From NCBI GenBank assembly GCA_016871155.1, contig VFZO01000017.1:1-47536 (forward strand): a DNA stretch of 47,536 nt. Reading direction: 5' to 3'. Of the stretch, positions 36,557 to 46,505 are shown piece by piece. The notes beneath the pieces are model-generated. The model searched no databases, had not been told where the DNA came from, and worked only from the letters and a program-made list of their open reading frames with translations. Position 1 is the first letter of the stretch. Each line of letters begins with the position of its first letter. The translations under genes were made by a program, and so were the position numbers. This DNA is from Acidobacteriota bacterium (GTDB lineage: Bacteria > Acidobacteriota > Terriglobia > Bryobacterales > Bryobacteraceae).

Positions 36557-37738
36557 GTGAAAAAGGAACGGAGGCGGTTCCTCGCGCTGGGCGCGGGCGT
36601 GATGACAGGCAGCGGGTGCAAAGCCCCAATCGAAAAGAGCGAATCCGGCGCGCACATGCGCGCGTACGGCGAGCGATCCCCGCACGAAAACACGGTGCGT
36701 GTGATCCGCGAACTGACCAAGAGCCCCGGCACGGGTTCGAGCCGCACGCCGCACGCCGACCTGTTCGGCACGATCACGCCCTCCGCCCTGCACTTCGAAC
36801 GCCATCACTCCGGCGTGCCCTCTATCGATCCCGCCAAACACGAACTGCTGATTCACGGCCTCGTCGAAAAACCCACCGTTTTCACAATGGCCGATCTCAA
36901 AGCGTTCCCGTCGTTTTCGCGCATCTACTTTCTCGAATGCGGCGGCAACAGCATCGGCGACCAAAGTGGCAACACACAGCCCGATGTCCAGCGCAGCCAC
37001 GGCCTGCTGAGTTGCACCGAGTGGACGGGCGTGCCGCTGAAGACCGTCTTGCGCGAGCTCGGTGTCAAGACCGAGGCCAAGTGGATGATCGCCGAAGGCG
37101 CCGACGCCGGCCGCATGGCGCGCAGCATTCCCGTTGAAAAGACGCTGGACGATGCGCTGCTCGCCTACGGCCAAAACGGCGAAGCGCTCCGGCCGGAGCA
37201 AGGGTATCCGCTGCGTCTTCTGCTGCCCGGCTGGGAAGGCAACACAAACGTGAAGTGGCTGCACCGCCTGGAATTCGCAACCGATCCCGCCATGTCCGCG
37301 AAGGAGACCGGCTACTACACCGAACTCGGGAAGGACGGCAAGGCGCAGATTTTCACCTTTATCATGGAGGCCCGCTCGGTCATCACGCGGCCCTCTGGCG
37401 GCCATACGATTACGCCGGGCTTCCATGAGATTACGGGGCTCGCCTGGACCGGCCGAGGCCGCATCACACGAGTCGAGGTATCGGCCGACGGCGGCAAAAC
37501 CTGGGCCGATGCGGCATTGCAGGAACCCGTGCTTCCGCTCGCCGTCGCGCGGTTCCGCATGCCGTGGGAATGGGACGGAAAGCCCGCCGTCCTTCAGTCG
37601 CGCTGCACGGATGAGACGGGCTACCTGCAGCCCACTCACGACGAGATCATCGAGGTCCGGGGCCACTTCAGCAACTACCACTACAACGCCATCAAACCGT
37701 GGCGCGTGGCCGCCGACGGGAAGGTGACCCATGTTTAA
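36557..37738 (+). CDS. soxC: SoxC-like sulfite/sulfane dehydrogenase, molybdenum subunit
   Basis: 393 aa from GTG 36557. The leader MKKERRRFLALGAG is a Tat-type signal followed by a Cys (GSGCKAP) that could be lipidated. The Mo-pterin domain has FLECGGNSIGD, where C128 is the molybdenum ligand, LSCTEWTGVPLKTVLRE, AEGADAGRMARSIPVEK and PLRLLLPGWEGNTNVKWLHRLE; a C-terminal dimerisation domain follows (GRITRVEVSADGGKTWADA). It oxidises the sulfur of sulfite or of SoxYZ-bound sulfane. It overlaps the cytochrome gene by 8 nt. soxXYZAB are not present, so it may act as a free sulfite-oxidising pair. Confidence 0.85.
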   Translation: MKKERRRFLALGAGVMTGSGCKAPIEKSESGAHMRAYGERSPHENTVRVIRELTKSPGTGSSRTPHADLFGTITPSALHFERHHSGVPSIDPAKHELLIHGLVEKPTVFTMADLKAFPSFSRIYFLECGGNSIGDQSGNTQPDVQRSHGLLSCTEWTGVPLKTVLRELGVKTEAKWMIAEGADAGRMARSIPVEKTLDDALLAYGQNGEALRPEQGYPLRLLLPGWEGNTNVKWLHRLEFATDPAMSAKETGYYTELGKDGKAQIFTFIMEARSVITRPSGGHTITPGFHEITGLAWTGRGRITRVEVSADGGKTWADAALQEPVLPLAVARFRMPWEWDGKPAVLQSRCTDETGYLQPTHDEIIEVRGHFSNYHYNAIKPWRVAADGKVTHV

Positions 37739-38243
37739 GGTGCTGCTGCTCTGCGCGGCCGCCTTCGCGCAGCCGAAGGGCCGGCCCGCCAGCCCCGCTG
37801 AAATTGCGCCCCGCGACATCACCGTGTTCGCCGATGGCCGGGGCCTCCCGCCCGGCAAGGGCCGGGCGTCGGAGGGCGCGGCCATCTACAAGTCCAAGTG
37901 CGCCGAGTGCCACAATGACCGCGGCGAGGGGCGCGAGGGTCAGTATCCGCCGATCGCCGGTGGCATCGGATCGTTGACCAGCACCAAGCCGCGCAAGACC
38001 GTCGGCAGCTACTGGCCCTACGCAACCACCGTGTTCGACTACATCCGCCGTGCCATGCCGTTCGATCATCCGCGCACTCTCTCAACCAACGAAGTCTACG
38101 CCGTTACCGCCTTCGTACTGCACCTGAACGGCATTACCGCCCTGGACGAGGAACTGAGCGAGAAGACGCTTCCCAAGGTCGCCATGCCGAACCGCGACGG
38201 CTTCGTGCCCGATAAGCGCCCCGACATTCGTTCCAAACGTTGA
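37731..38243 (+). CDS. SoxD-like periplasmic cytochrome c
   Basis: 170 aa. A short signal peptide (MFKVLLLCAAAFAQ) precedes one haem-binding motif CAECH (in KSKCAECHNDRGEGREGQYPPIAGG) and a distal Met in RRAMPFDHPRTLSTNEVYAVTAFVLHLNG, the usual SoxD-type sequence. It accepts electrons from the overlapping molybdenum subunit and passes them to the respiratory chain. Regular SoxD has two haem domains; only one is visible here. Confidence 0.85.
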   Translation: MFKVLLLCAAAFAQPKGRPASPAEIAPRDITVFADGRGLPPGKGRASEGAAIYKSKCAECHNDRGEGREGQYPPIAGGIGSLTSTKPRKTVGSYWPYATTVFDYIRRAMPFDHPRTLSTNEVYAVTAFVLHLNGITALDEELSEKTLPKVAMPNRDGFVPDKRPDIRSKR

Positions 38244-38255
38244 GGCCATCGCACG

Positions 38256-39683
38256 CTACTTGTTCAACAATTGAACCGCGGGATCGCCCAGAACCACGTA
38301 GTTGCGCGCGTCGTCGCGCGCGGCCCACTGTCGGCCCAAAGCCTTCGGGTCCGGCGGCGCTCCCAGCCTTGCTCGCTCTAGCGATTCGGCCAATTCCGCT
38401 GACAACGCCGCCCAGCGCATGTTGAACTGATCGGTGGCCTGGCCCAGACGATCGCCGCGCATCACCCGGCCCATCACGTCGCGGAATCCCTGGTTCTGCG
38501 AGTTCTTCCCGGTTATGAAGGAGTAGGCCCACGCGCGGTCGATGTGCGCCAGTACGGCCAACGTGCCACCGCCCGGATGACTCAGCATCGCCTGCGGCAG
38601 CTTCGCCATGGACGGCCGTTCCGCCAACTGTTTCGGATTCCCTTCCACGCGGGCGAAATCGTCGTGAGTAGGCCAGCCGCCGCCATAGCAAGCAAATAGA
38701 AACGCCACGGTCCCGTGCAGCTTCGCGCGCGGCCCCACGTCGGCCGCGCTGAAGAACTCGTCCGGCTTCGCCCGCTCCAGGCCCGGCCAGTCCTGACAGA
38801 TCAACGCGCCCTGTTCGTGCGCCTGTTGGGGATGTCCGAACTTATAGCCCTTCCCATGTCCGCCCAGAAAGAGCAGCGACGGCGTGCCGCCCTCCAGTTC
38901 TCCTTGCACGGCCCGAAGCAAATTCGCCTTCGTGGCGTCCTCGCCGAGAAACGAGTGCAGTCCGAATTTTTGACGCGACCCGAGCGGCGTGGCACCCGTG
39001 GTCAGCGGCTTCGCGACGTGCTCGGTGAACAGTGCCGTTGCCTTGTCCAGCTCGTGTTCCGTGGAAAAAATCAGCGCTCGGCGCGAGCCCGGCTTTTCCG
39101 CCATCGTCTCGTAGCGAACTACCGAGCCGGCGTACTGCCGGAACTGATCCGGCGTTTCGAGCCAGAGCCGGCCCACGCCCCAATAGAGGTCCAACGCATA
39201 TTGGAATTCGAACGGAATGTCGTCTGGAGCCGCGACGATCATCAGATAGAACGGCACACCCATCGCCGGATCCACCACGTCCATGCGAACCCCGCGGCGC
39301 TTCAGCCATTCGCTGGCCGTGTCGCCGGGCAGGTAGCCGGTCTCGCCGTGAAACTCCTGGTAGAGATCTCCGCCGCCGCACTCCTCGCGCCGATGCTTCA
39401 ACAGCGGCTCGAGCGCCTGGCGGATCTGCGGACTGGCGCTGGCGCCGAACATCACGGCCCAGCCAGCCTCGCCAAGAACGTTCGGGTCGACATCGCCAAT
39501 CACCCCGAAACTGGCCGAACCGTCTTCCGCCTTTCCGGTCAAGGTCTGGCCGTCAATACCGGCCTGCGCCCCGCGCTTGGCGCGCAGGTCCTCCACCGCC
39601 GGTTCTTCCAGACCGGCAAGCGGTTTACCGGTCTCTCCATCGATTCCCAAGGGAAGTGGAATCTCGTCGAATTCTGAAGGCAT
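38256..39683 (-). CDS. Caspase-fold cysteine protease, C25/CHAT-like, unknown substrate
   Basis: 475 aa from ATG 39683 (MPSEFDEIPLPLG). The catalytic His is in LLFLGGHGKGY (H276) and the Cys in VAFLFACYGGG (C332); the C-terminal NYVVLGDPAVQLL is the end motif of C25 and CHAT peptidases. No signal peptide or repeats, so it is cytoplasmic. An N-terminal segment (about 1-75) with GETGKPL and GQTLTGKAED may be a regulatory or ruler region. It lies alone, convergent with soxD (12 nt) and divergent from iorA. No gasdermin or other obvious effector partner is visible nearby. Confidence 0.8.
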   Translation of the reverse strand: MPSEFDEIPLPLGIDGETGKPLAGLEEPAVEDLRAKRGAQAGIDGQTLTGKAEDGSASFGVIGDVDPNVLGEAGWAVMFGASASPQIRQALEPLLKHRREECGGGDLYQEFHGETGYLPGDTASEWLKRRGVRMDVVDPAMGVPFYLMIVAAPDDIPFEFQYALDLYWGVGRLWLETPDQFRQYAGSVVRYETMAEKPGSRRALIFSTEHELDKATALFTEHVAKPLTTGATPLGSRQKFGLHSFLGEDATKANLLRAVQGELEGGTPSLLFLGGHGKGYKFGHPQQAHEQGALICQDWPGLERAKPDEFFSAADVGPRAKLHGTVAFLFACYGGGWPTHDDFARVEGNPKQLAERPSMAKLPQAMLSHPGGGTLAVLAHIDRAWAYSFITGKNSQNQGFRDVMGRVMRGDRLGQATDQFNMRWAALSAELAESLERARLGAPPDPKALGRQWAARDDARNYVVLGDPAVQLLNK

Positions 39684-39797
39684 AACGTTACTTGTCCGTC
39701 TCTCCCAGCGCGGCCGCGTTCCGAAAAGGGCCACACCGGATTCTATACTGTCCGGGCGAATCCAGAGTAAAATCGAAAGGTCCTGAGGAGGACACGA

Positions 39798-40247
39798 ATG
39801 GTGCAACTCAAAATCAACGGGGTCTCCCGCAAGTTTGAGGGCGATCCCGAGATGCCGCTGCTGTGGTATCTGCGCGATCTGCTCGATTTGACTGGTACGA
39901 AGTACGGATGCGGCATGGGCCTGTGCGGCGCATGTACCGTCCATGTCGACGGCAAGGCCGTGCGAAGCTGCCAGACAAGCATGGCGAGCGCCGCGGGCAA
40001 GTCCGTTGTGACGATTGAGGCGCTGAAAGGCCAACACGCCGTGCAAAAGGCGTGGATGTCCTGCAACGTGCCGCAGTGCGGCTACTGCCAGAGCGGCCAG
40101 ATCATGCAGGCCGTGGCCCTGTTGAAAGAAAAGCCCAAGCCGACGGACAAGGAAATCGACGATGCCATGGCCGGCAACATCTGCCGTTGCGGTACCTATC
40201 AACGCATTCGAAAGGCCGTAAAGATAGCCGCGGGGGTGAACGCATGA
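39798..40247 (+). CDS. iorA: Isoquinoline 1-oxidoreductase-type [2Fe-2S] subunit
   Basis: 149 aa. Two [2Fe-2S] sites are seen: [23 protein letters not shown] (C38, C43, C46, C58) and [10 protein letters not shown]...ICRCGTYQR (C94, C97, C129, C131), the xanthine-dehydrogenase small-subunit pattern. It carries electrons from the molybdenum subunit encoded directly downstream (ATGA overlap). GAGGAGG precedes the ATG. The substrate is an N-heterocycle or aldehyde, not determinable here. Confidence 0.9.
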   Translation: MVQLKINGVSRKFEGDPEMPLLWYLRDLLDLTGTKYGCGMGLCGACTVHVDGKAVRSCQTSMASAAGKSVVTIEALKGQHAVQKAWMSCNVPQCGYCQSGQIMQAVALLKEKPKPTDKEIDDAMAGNICRCGTYQRIRKAVKIAAGVNA

Positions 40248-42484
40248 GCGACGCCAATTTCAGAATCGTCGAGCGCCGCGCGTTCCTCAAATACACCTTC
40301 GGCGCTGGCGCGCTGATTCTCGGCACCCACATCGAGGCCTGGGCCTCCAGCGCCGACACCGCCGTTTTCCATCCCGACGTTTTCTTGGGCATTGAGCCGA
40401 ATGGCACCGTGATCCTCATCGCCCACCGTTCGGAGATGGGCACGGGTGCGAAGTCCACGCTTCCCATGGTCGTGGCCGACGAACTAGAAGCCGACTGGAA
40501 GCGCGTCCGCGTGGAACAGGCCATCGGCGACGAAAAATACGGTTCGCAGAACACCGATGGTTCCTGCTCCATTCGCGATTTCGTGCAGATCATGAAAGTG
40601 GCCGGCGCCACCGCCCGAACGATGCTGGAACAGGCTGCCGCGCAGAAGTGGAACGTACCCGCCTCCGAGTGCGCGGCGCGCAACCACCAGGTGGTTCACA
40701 CGAAGTCGAACAAAAAGGCGGGCTTCGGCGAGCTTGCGCCGCTCGCCGCCAAGCTGAAGACGCCGGATAAGGCAACGTTGAAATTCAAGCCGGCCAGCGA
40801 ATACCGGTACATCAACAAGAATGTCCCCGTCGTCGACCAGCAGAACCTATGCGAAGGCAAAGGCATCTTCGGCATGGACGCGAAGATGCCGGGCATGCTG
40901 GTCGCTTCGATCGAGCACTCGCCCGTTTATGGCGGCAAGCTGGTGTCCTTCGACGCGGCGGAGGCGAAAAAGGTGCCCGGCGTCCGCGACGTCATCACCA
41001 TGGACCACTTCAAACCGCCGCACAACTTTCAACCTCTCGGCGGTGTCGCAGTTCTGGCCGACCACACCTGGGCCGCGCTGCAGGGCCGCAAGAAGCTGAA
41101 GGCCGAATGGGATCTGGGCCCCAACGCGTCCTATGATTCCGATCGCTACCGGGATTCACTGCTGGCCACCGCGCGCCAGCCCGGCAAGATCGTCGCCAAC
41201 CGGGGCGATGTCGACGCCGGTTTCGCTAACGCCGCCAAGACGCACGAAGCAGTCTACTCTACGCCGCTGCTGTCGCACGCGCCGATGGAACCGCCCGCCG
41301 CGGTCGCTGAATTCAAGGACGGCAAGGTCGTCTGCCACGCCGCCACGCAGAATCCGCAAGCCGTGCAGGAGACCGTCGCCGCCGCCGTCGGCATCGACAA
41401 GAAGAATGTCATTTGCCACGTTACTCTGCTTGGCGGAGGTTTCGGGCGCAAGTCCAAACCGGACTACGTCGCCGAAGCGGCGGTGCTTTCGAAAAAGACC
41501 GGCAAGCCCGTGAAAGTGGTTTGGAGCCGTGAGGACGATATCCGAACAGACTTCTACCACTCCACCGCCGGAATGTATATGAAGGCCGGTCTCGACAGCG
41601 CCGGAAAGCCCAACGCCTGGCTGCACCGAAGCGTATTCCCGTCCATCGGCACCACCTTCGACGACAAGGCCGAATACGCCATGGAGCTGGAGATGGGCAT
41701 GGGCTGGAACGACCTTCCCTACGACATTCCCAACCACCGCGCTGAAAACGGAGCGGCCAAGAACCACATCCGCATCGGCTGGCTGCGCGCCGTGGCCAAT
41801 GTGTACCATGCGTTTGCGATTCACTCGTTCGTCGACGAACTCGCGCAGCTCGCCGGAAAAGACCCGGTCGAGTACGCGCTCGGTCTTATCGGGTCTGGCC
41901 GCAAGATCGAAGTGAATCCGGTGGGCATGAAGTATTGGAACCACAATCAGACGCAAAAGGATTTCCCACTCGACACCGCGCGCCTGCGGAACGTGATTGA
42001 GACGGTGGCGCAAAAATCCAACTGGGCCAACCGCGCCAAGGGCAATGGCCACGGTTGGGGCTTCGCCGCACATCGCAGCTTCCTCACCTATGTCGCCGTC
42101 GCAACGGAAGTGCAGGTGGAAGGCGGCCGGGTCCGTATCCCCAACATGCACATCTGCGTCGACGCCGGCCAGACGTATCACGAGGACCGCGTGCTCAGCC
42201 AGCTCGAGGGCGCCTGCGTTTTTGGAACGTCGATCGCGATGATGAGCGAGATCTCGGTGAAGGACGGCAAAGTGCAGCAGTCCAACTTCCATAACTATCA
42301 GGTGGCCCGTATGCCGGAGTCGCCGGAGAAGATCCACGTTCACCTCATCAAGAGCGACGCTCTGCCCGCCGGTGTCGGCGAGCCGGGCGTGCCGCCCGTG
42401 CCGCCGTCAATCGCCAATGCGATTTTCGCGGCCACCGGCAAACGGTTGCGGGACCTGCCGCTCCGAAAGGGGCTGCGGGGGTAG
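40244..42484 (+). CDS. iorB: Isoquinoline 1-oxidoreductase-type molybdenum subunit
   Basis: 746 aa from ATG 40244. A Tat-like leader ([18 protein letters not shown]) suggests export with the small subunit. Mo-cytosine-dinucleotide domains follow: [44 protein letters not shown] and, near the end, [20 protein letters not shown], where the Glu is the catalytic base in this family. It oxidises N-heteroaromatics or aldehydes. The operon overlaps iorA by 4 nt. No xdhC-type maturation gene is visible here. Confidence 0.9.
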   Translation: MSDANFRIVERRAFLKYTFGAGALILGTHIEAWASSADTAVFHPDVFLGIEPNGTVILIAHRSEMGTGAKSTLPMVVADELEADWKRVRVEQAIGDEKYGSQNTDGSCSIRDFVQIMKVAGATARTMLEQAAAQKWNVPASECAARNHQVVHTKSNKKAGFGELAPLAAKLKTPDKATLKFKPASEYRYINKNVPVVDQQNLCEGKGIFGMDAKMPGMLVASIEHSPVYGGKLVSFDAAEAKKVPGVRDVITMDHFKPPHNFQPLGGVAVLADHTWAALQGRKKLKAEWDLGPNASYDSDRYRDSLLATARQPGKIVANRGDVDAGFANAAKTHEAVYSTPLLSHAPMEPPAAVAEFKDGKVVCHAATQNPQAVQETVAAAVGIDKKNVICHVTLLGGGFGRKSKPDYVAEAAVLSKKTGKPVKVVWSREDDIRTDFYHSTAGMYMKAGLDSAGKPNAWLHRSVFPSIGTTFDDKAEYAMELEMGMGWNDLPYDIPNHRAENGAAKNHIRIGWLRAVANVYHAFAIHSFVDELAQLAGKDPVEYALGLIGSGRKIEVNPVGMKYWNHNQTQKDFPLDTARLRNVIETVAQKSNWANRAKGNGHGWGFAAHRSFLTYVAVATEVQVEGGRVRIPNMHICVDAGQTYHEDRVLSQLEGACVFGTSIAMMSEISVKDGKVQQSNFHNYQVARMPESPEKIHVHLIKSDALPAGVGEPGVPPVPPSIANAIFAATGKRLRDLPLRKGLRG

Positions 42485-42508
42485 CATCGCCCAGCCGCGG
42501 GCCGCTGG

Positions 42509-43624
42509 ATGAAAATCGCCGCTCTTCACGTCCACACAGCACCGATGGCGGGCTCCTGGCTCACGGAGTCCGTCATCGCCAACCCGATGTCCATCTATCC
42601 GGAATATTGGGAGCGGCGTTCCTCCTGGTTCGGTGATATGTCCGCGGCCGCTATTGAGATCGTCCTGGAGGATGGCACCCGCGGGTTCGGTTTTGTGGGC
42701 GGCGGCCGCGGGCATTCCGTTGGACCGTTGCTGGACGCGCAGTTCCGCCGCCTGGTAACCGGAAGCGGCATCGAGGACATCGAGCGAATCCACGACCAGC
42801 TCTACCGCGCGTCGATATTCCACGGACGCGGCGGACTCACGCAGTGTGTCCTCTCCGGCATCGACATCGCGCTCCACGATGCGCTGGGGAAGCTCCGGAA
42901 CGTTCCGGCGCTGGCGCCGGAACGGCAGCGTTTGCGGGTCTATTACACGGGCAACGATCCTCACGCGCTGGAGACTTTCGGCATCCGCGATATGAAGATC
43001 GCCGTTCCCTACGGCCCGGCACACGGCGAGGAAGGTATGGCCGCCAATGAAGCGGTGGTCGCCGAAGCGAGGCGGACATTGGGTCCGGACGCCTTCCTTG
43101 CGCTTGATATCTATATGGGGTGGAACGTCGACTACACGCTTCGAATGTACGAGCGAATCGAACGATACAAGATCGCCTGGCTTGAGGAGCCGGTACTGCC
43201 CGATGACTACGCGGGTTACAAAGAAATTCGCAAACGGGTCGGCACAAAGGTGACCGGCGGCGAACACGAGTACACACATTCCGGCTTCGAACGCTTGATC
43301 AACGAGGGGTGCGTCGACATCGTTCAGCCCGACATTTATCGCGCCGGCGGGCCCACCGCGTGCGGACGCATTAAGACCCTCGCGGAAAAGGCCGGCATCC
43401 AGCTTGTTTGTCACGGCATCGGCACGCCCACCTATCATTTCCTGGCGGGCAATAGCGAAGCATTGACACCGTTCGCGGAATATGTCGACATTTATCGCGG
43501 CACTACCAAGGACTGGATTTTGACCGACGATCCGCGGCCGGCCGGCGGCTTCCTGACGCTCTCCGGCAAACCGGGTTTCGGCTATGAGCTGAGCGGCAAG
43601 TCCCCCGTCGCAACCATCTGGTAA
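42509..43624 (+). CDS. Enolase-superfamily dehydratase, L-rhamnonate-dehydratase-like
   Basis: 371 aa. The N-terminal capping domain (VIANPMSIYPEYWERRSSWFG) and barrel (ALDIYMGWNVDYTLRMYERI, AWLEEPVLPDDYAGY, GGEHEYTHSGFERL, VDIVQPDIYRAGG, CHGIGTPTYHFL) match L-rhamnonate dehydratase. Metal ligands are D200, E226/E227 and E252; the D275/H302 pair is the acid-base dyad. The end GKPGFGYEL is also typical. It is predicted to dehydrate an aldonate such as L-rhamnonate. It lies 24 nt after iorB, and its 3' end overlaps the convergent membrane gene by 43 nt. Confidence 0.85.
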   Translation: MKIAALHVHTAPMAGSWLTESVIANPMSIYPEYWERRSSWFGDMSAAAIEIVLEDGTRGFGFVGGGRGHSVGPLLDAQFRRLVTGSGIEDIERIHDQLYRASIFHGRGGLTQCVLSGIDIALHDALGKLRNVPALAPERQRLRVYYTGNDPHALETFGIRDMKIAVPYGPAHGEEGMAANEAVVAEARRTLGPDAFLALDIYMGWNVDYTLRMYERIERYKIAWLEEPVLPDDYAGYKEIRKRVGTKVTGGEHEYTHSGFERLINEGCVDIVQPDIYRAGGPTACGRIKTLAEKAGIQLVCHGIGTPTYHFLAGNSEALTPFAEYVDIYRGTTKDWILTDDPRPAGGFLTLSGKPGFGYELSGKSPVATIW

Positions 43625-45222
43625 CTCGCTCCGCGCAACGCGAGCCGGCCAGGAAACGGCGTGACGAACAGAATAAGCCCCAGCAGGCTGGCCCACCGGC
43701 AAAGGCGGAATTCCAACCGGTCGTGAAACGGTTCGGTAAACGGCGGCCCGCCGCCACCCGGTACCGCATAAATAACCGTGTCCCGTTCGTTCCACAGCAC
43801 GGGTAGGTGACCGGCGAATACGTCACCGTCGCGGAACGGCTTCCAGAACTCGGGACTCTTGGGCCCCGGCATGACAACCGCGTCGACACGTGCGCGGCGC
43901 AGCAACTCCAGCGCGCGCTGAGGATCTTTCTCCACCAGCAGTTCGTTCGCGAGACGCTGCTGTTCCGGATTCGGGGCGGTCGTATACGCGCCGCCTGAGA
44001 ACTGGCGGACGTCCCGGAATGCGTTCAGCCACTGACCGGTGGAGCCCGGGGCGAACAGCGTTTTTCCGGGGAGATTCCGCCAGGCCCAATCGGCGACTTG
44101 GAACTCGATTGTCGTTTCCGCTTCGCTGGCCACCAGGTAGCGCTTGCTGAGGCGGCGTTGCTCGATCGTCAACCACACCGCGCCGATCAGTGCCGCGGCC
44201 GCCAGCGTCCGGACGGCCCATCGCGGCAGCCGGATCGCCACCACAACCAACGCCAAGGCGATGGCCGCTTCCATTTCCGTCTTGTACCGCCCAGGCTGCT
44301 CGACGAACCGTAGGCCCCAACGAATGAATAGAACTGGAATCGCCGTCCACAGCGCCAGCGAGAGCAGCGCGAATCGAAGCGCGGAATCCTTGCGGCGCGT
44401 CAGCCAGGCGATGCCACCCAACAGCAAGAAGGCCACACTCAGAGCGATCCAAGAGGTATCGGTCCACGCACCCTCGGGCGTTAACGCACCATTGCGCCGC
44501 ACCGTGGCAAGCATCGACGGCGAGTACCAAGGCGCCACGATCAAGTAGCTGAGCCCGCCGGTCGCGATGAAAATCGGCCAACGCCGCCAGCCGGAGGCCA
44601 ACAGCCAGCAGACGCCAAGCATCGCGCAAGCCGTGACGCAAAACGGACTCGCCAGCGACCCAATCACGCACGCGGCCGCCGCCAACCGCCACTGGCCGCG
44701 CATCCACGCCGCCGTGACCACGCAGGCGCAGGCAAACCCCAACTCGTGCGGCGTCTCGTCCCAGCCAAAAGTCACATACATGCGCCTCGACTCCAGAATC
44801 TTGGCCCAGCCGAACGAGCCGTCCGGAACGATCCATTGGGTAGGCGACAGCAGCGTATGGAATCCGGCAACGGCCAGGCTGGGTAGAACCCGGTCCGTTA
44901 GCCGCCAGGCGAGAAAGTAGAGCGCCACGGGCCCAAGGCAATAGGCCAGAGCGTTCACGGGCGGCGCGCCGACGCAGTGGACCAGGAACGGCACAAGCGG
45001 GGTGTAAGCCCATTCCACCGGCGTCCCGCCGGCGAACCAGTCGATCCAGGTTCCCAGCCAGCCTCGTGTCGCACCCCAGCGGCCCACCGCCTCCCAATAC
45101 CCGTGCATGGAGTGCATCTGACCCATGAACGTCATTCCGAACGTCTGCCGCACAATGTAGGCGTTCCACCACACCACACCGATAGCGGCCGCCAGCGCGC
45201 GGAGCGCCGGACTAGTCCACAA
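43582..45222 (-). CDS. Large polytopic membrane protein, GT-C/RgtA-like
   Basis: About 546 aa from TTG 45222, which overlaps the hydrolase stop by 11 nt; the longer frame to 45360 is improbable because it runs inside the hydrolase gene. About ten to eleven hydrophobic segments carry motifs such as GYWEAVGRWGATRGWLGTW and EWAYTPLVPFLVH in the first extracytoplasmic loops, and the last 120 residues are soluble (LPGKTLFAPGSTGQWLNAFRDV, VVMPGPKSPEFWK). The topology resembles GT-C glycosyltransferases; the substrate is unknown. Confidence 0.65.
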   Translation of the reverse strand: MWTSPALRALAAAIGVVWWNAYIVRQTFGMTFMGQMHSMHGYWEAVGRWGATRGWLGTWIDWFAGGTPVEWAYTPLVPFLVHCVGAPPVNALAYCLGPVALYFLAWRLTDRVLPSLAVAGFHTLLSPTQWIVPDGSFGWAKILESRRMYVTFGWDETPHELGFACACVVTAAWMRGQWRLAAAACVIGSLASPFCVTACAMLGVCWLLASGWRRWPIFIATGGLSYLIVAPWYSPSMLATVRRNGALTPEGAWTDTSWIALSVAFLLLGGIAWLTRRKDSALRFALLSLALWTAIPVLFIRWGLRFVEQPGRYKTEMEAAIALALVVVAIRLPRWAVRTLAAAALIGAVWLTIEQRRLSKRYLVASEAETTIEFQVADWAWRNLPGKTLFAPGSTGQWLNAFRDVRQFSGGAYTTAPNPEQQRLANELLVEKDPQRALELLRRARVDAVVMPGPKSPEFWKPFRDGDVFAGHLPVLWNERDTVIYAVPGGGGPPFTEPFHDRLEFRLCRWASLLGLILFVTPFPGRLALRGASYQMVATGDLPLSS

Positions 45223-46462
45223 GTGCCGCCTGCCAGATTGCGTGGGCGACTTCCGGGCCGCCAATGTCGTTGTGCGCGCCGGACGGGCCGTCCATTGCCC
45301 GGACGTAGGCGCTCGCGTCCAGGTTGTAGACGCGGCCGGGTTGAAAGCGGTAGTCCACATTCGCCGGCAGCATCTTCATGTCAGTCACTGTATCGTGCGG
45401 CAGGCCCTGCAGTCCGAACGACCCGATAGCGCCGTGGTTCGGCAGCGACTCACCGTCATCGAACGCCACGCCGCGCGAAACCCTCGGATACTGAATCCCA
45501 ACGGCCGTATCGTGCTTCGAATGCGTCGTGACAACCGGCCCGCGCACACGCCTTTCGGTGATCACCCGGTGGAATACGCCGGCGCCAGCGCCAGCGATGG
45601 GAATCGAAGGCGAGTACGACCACAGCGACACCGCGCCTTGCACTAACGCAACCGAATCGATAGGCCGGCGCAGCGCGTCGCCGTTGAGAATAGACGAGAC
45701 CACCACACACCCAAAGCTATGGCCCATCAGATGAATGCGGGCTTGGGTTGCGGACTGCAGTGCACCCGCGAATGCGTTCATTGCGCCCTCGCCGATCGCA
45801 CGCGCCCGGTTCTTCATCTTGAAGAACGAGAGCAGCCGCAGCCCGTCGAGAATCTTCTCACGCAGGCCGCCGCCGGCAAAATCGATGTCCTCCTCGCCGT
45901 CCTCGTCATCGCCACTAAGCTCGACAACTGGTTTCTCGCTAGGCCCGCCTCCGAAGCTCTCAGGCCGGACGTCCATCGCCCTTTCAAGTGCCGTGAATGC
46001 GGCCCCGGCGCTTTCCAGGTCCCGCGCCCGGCGCAAGGCGGCCAGCGCCAAAGCGACCTCCGGATCCTCGCCATACAGCGAGGTGAAGCCGGCGAATGGG
46101 TCCTCAGCGTCGGAAAACGACGCGACATCGTCCAGATCCTCATCGCCCCACGGCAGGCTAGGCCAATGCAGGCCAATGAAGAGCGGCCGGAACCCGGGAA
46201 TCTTTCGCTCGGCGGCTTCCCAGTTCGTCCGGTGCCGCGCGAGAGCGCCAATCCACAAATCGTATTGGCGAACGGCGGCGGGCACGTCTCCCATCCATCC
46301 GTGGCTGAACAGGAAGACATTCGTAATTGGCTCGGCGGCCAGGACGTCGAGCAGTTGCCGCGTCATCAAGCCATCCGGATCGTCGGTGCGTTCGCGTCCA
46401 TCCGCGCCGTAGCTGAGCAGCCCGTAGCGCACCGCGGTCCCTGGGATTGTTCGAAAAGGCAT
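45212..46462 (-). CDS. Large alpha/beta hydrolase
   Basis: 416 aa from ATG 46462; an in-frame TTG at 46516 would overlap the glycosyltransferase gene. The nucleophile elbow is HLMGHSFGC (S249), with HGWMGD (oxyanion-side His) early and HSKHDTAVG plus the HNDIGG His near the C-terminus. An acidic insertion (ELSGDDEDGEEDID) breaks the core at about 181-194. Homologues are predicted cytoplasmic esterases or lipases. From memory, similar proteins occur next to CHAT and STAND modules in Acidobacteria, Cyanobacteria and Actinobacteria, but none is adjacent here. Confidence 0.8.
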   Translation of the reverse strand: MPFRTIPGTAVRYGLLSYGADGRERTDDPDGLMTRQLLDVLAAEPITNVFLFSHGWMGDVPAAVRQYDLWIGALARHRTNWEAAERKIPGFRPLFIGLHWPSLPWGDEDLDDVASFSDAEDPFAGFTSLYGEDPEVALALAALRRARDLESAGAAFTALERAMDVRPESFGGGPSEKPVVELSGDDEDGEEDIDFAGGGLREKILDGLRLLSFFKMKNRARAIGEGAMNAFAGALQSATQARIHLMGHSFGCVVVSSILNGDALRRPIDSVALVQGAVSLWSYSPSIPIAGAGAGVFHRVITERRVRGPVVTTHSKHDTAVGIQYPRVSRGVAFDDGESLPNHGAIGSFGLQGLPHDTVTDMKMLPANVDYRFQPGRVYNLDASAYVRAMDGPSGAHNDIGGPEVAHAIWQAALVD

Positions 46463-46505
46463 ATCTGCTCGTGAGAGCGTATCACTTGTCCCAAAAAGGC
46501 CAAAA

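Noticed and set aside
36290..37885. 531-aa minus-strand open frame.
   Set aside because: It is antisense to soxC and soxD, whose domains and motifs are unambiguous; only its last 69 codons, which have their own ribosome site, were kept as a weak candidate.
42407..43795. 462-aa minus-strand open frame.
   Set aside because: It lies antisense to the enolase-superfamily gene and the iorB end and shows no recognisable domain; high-GC coding DNA commonly leaves such frames open.
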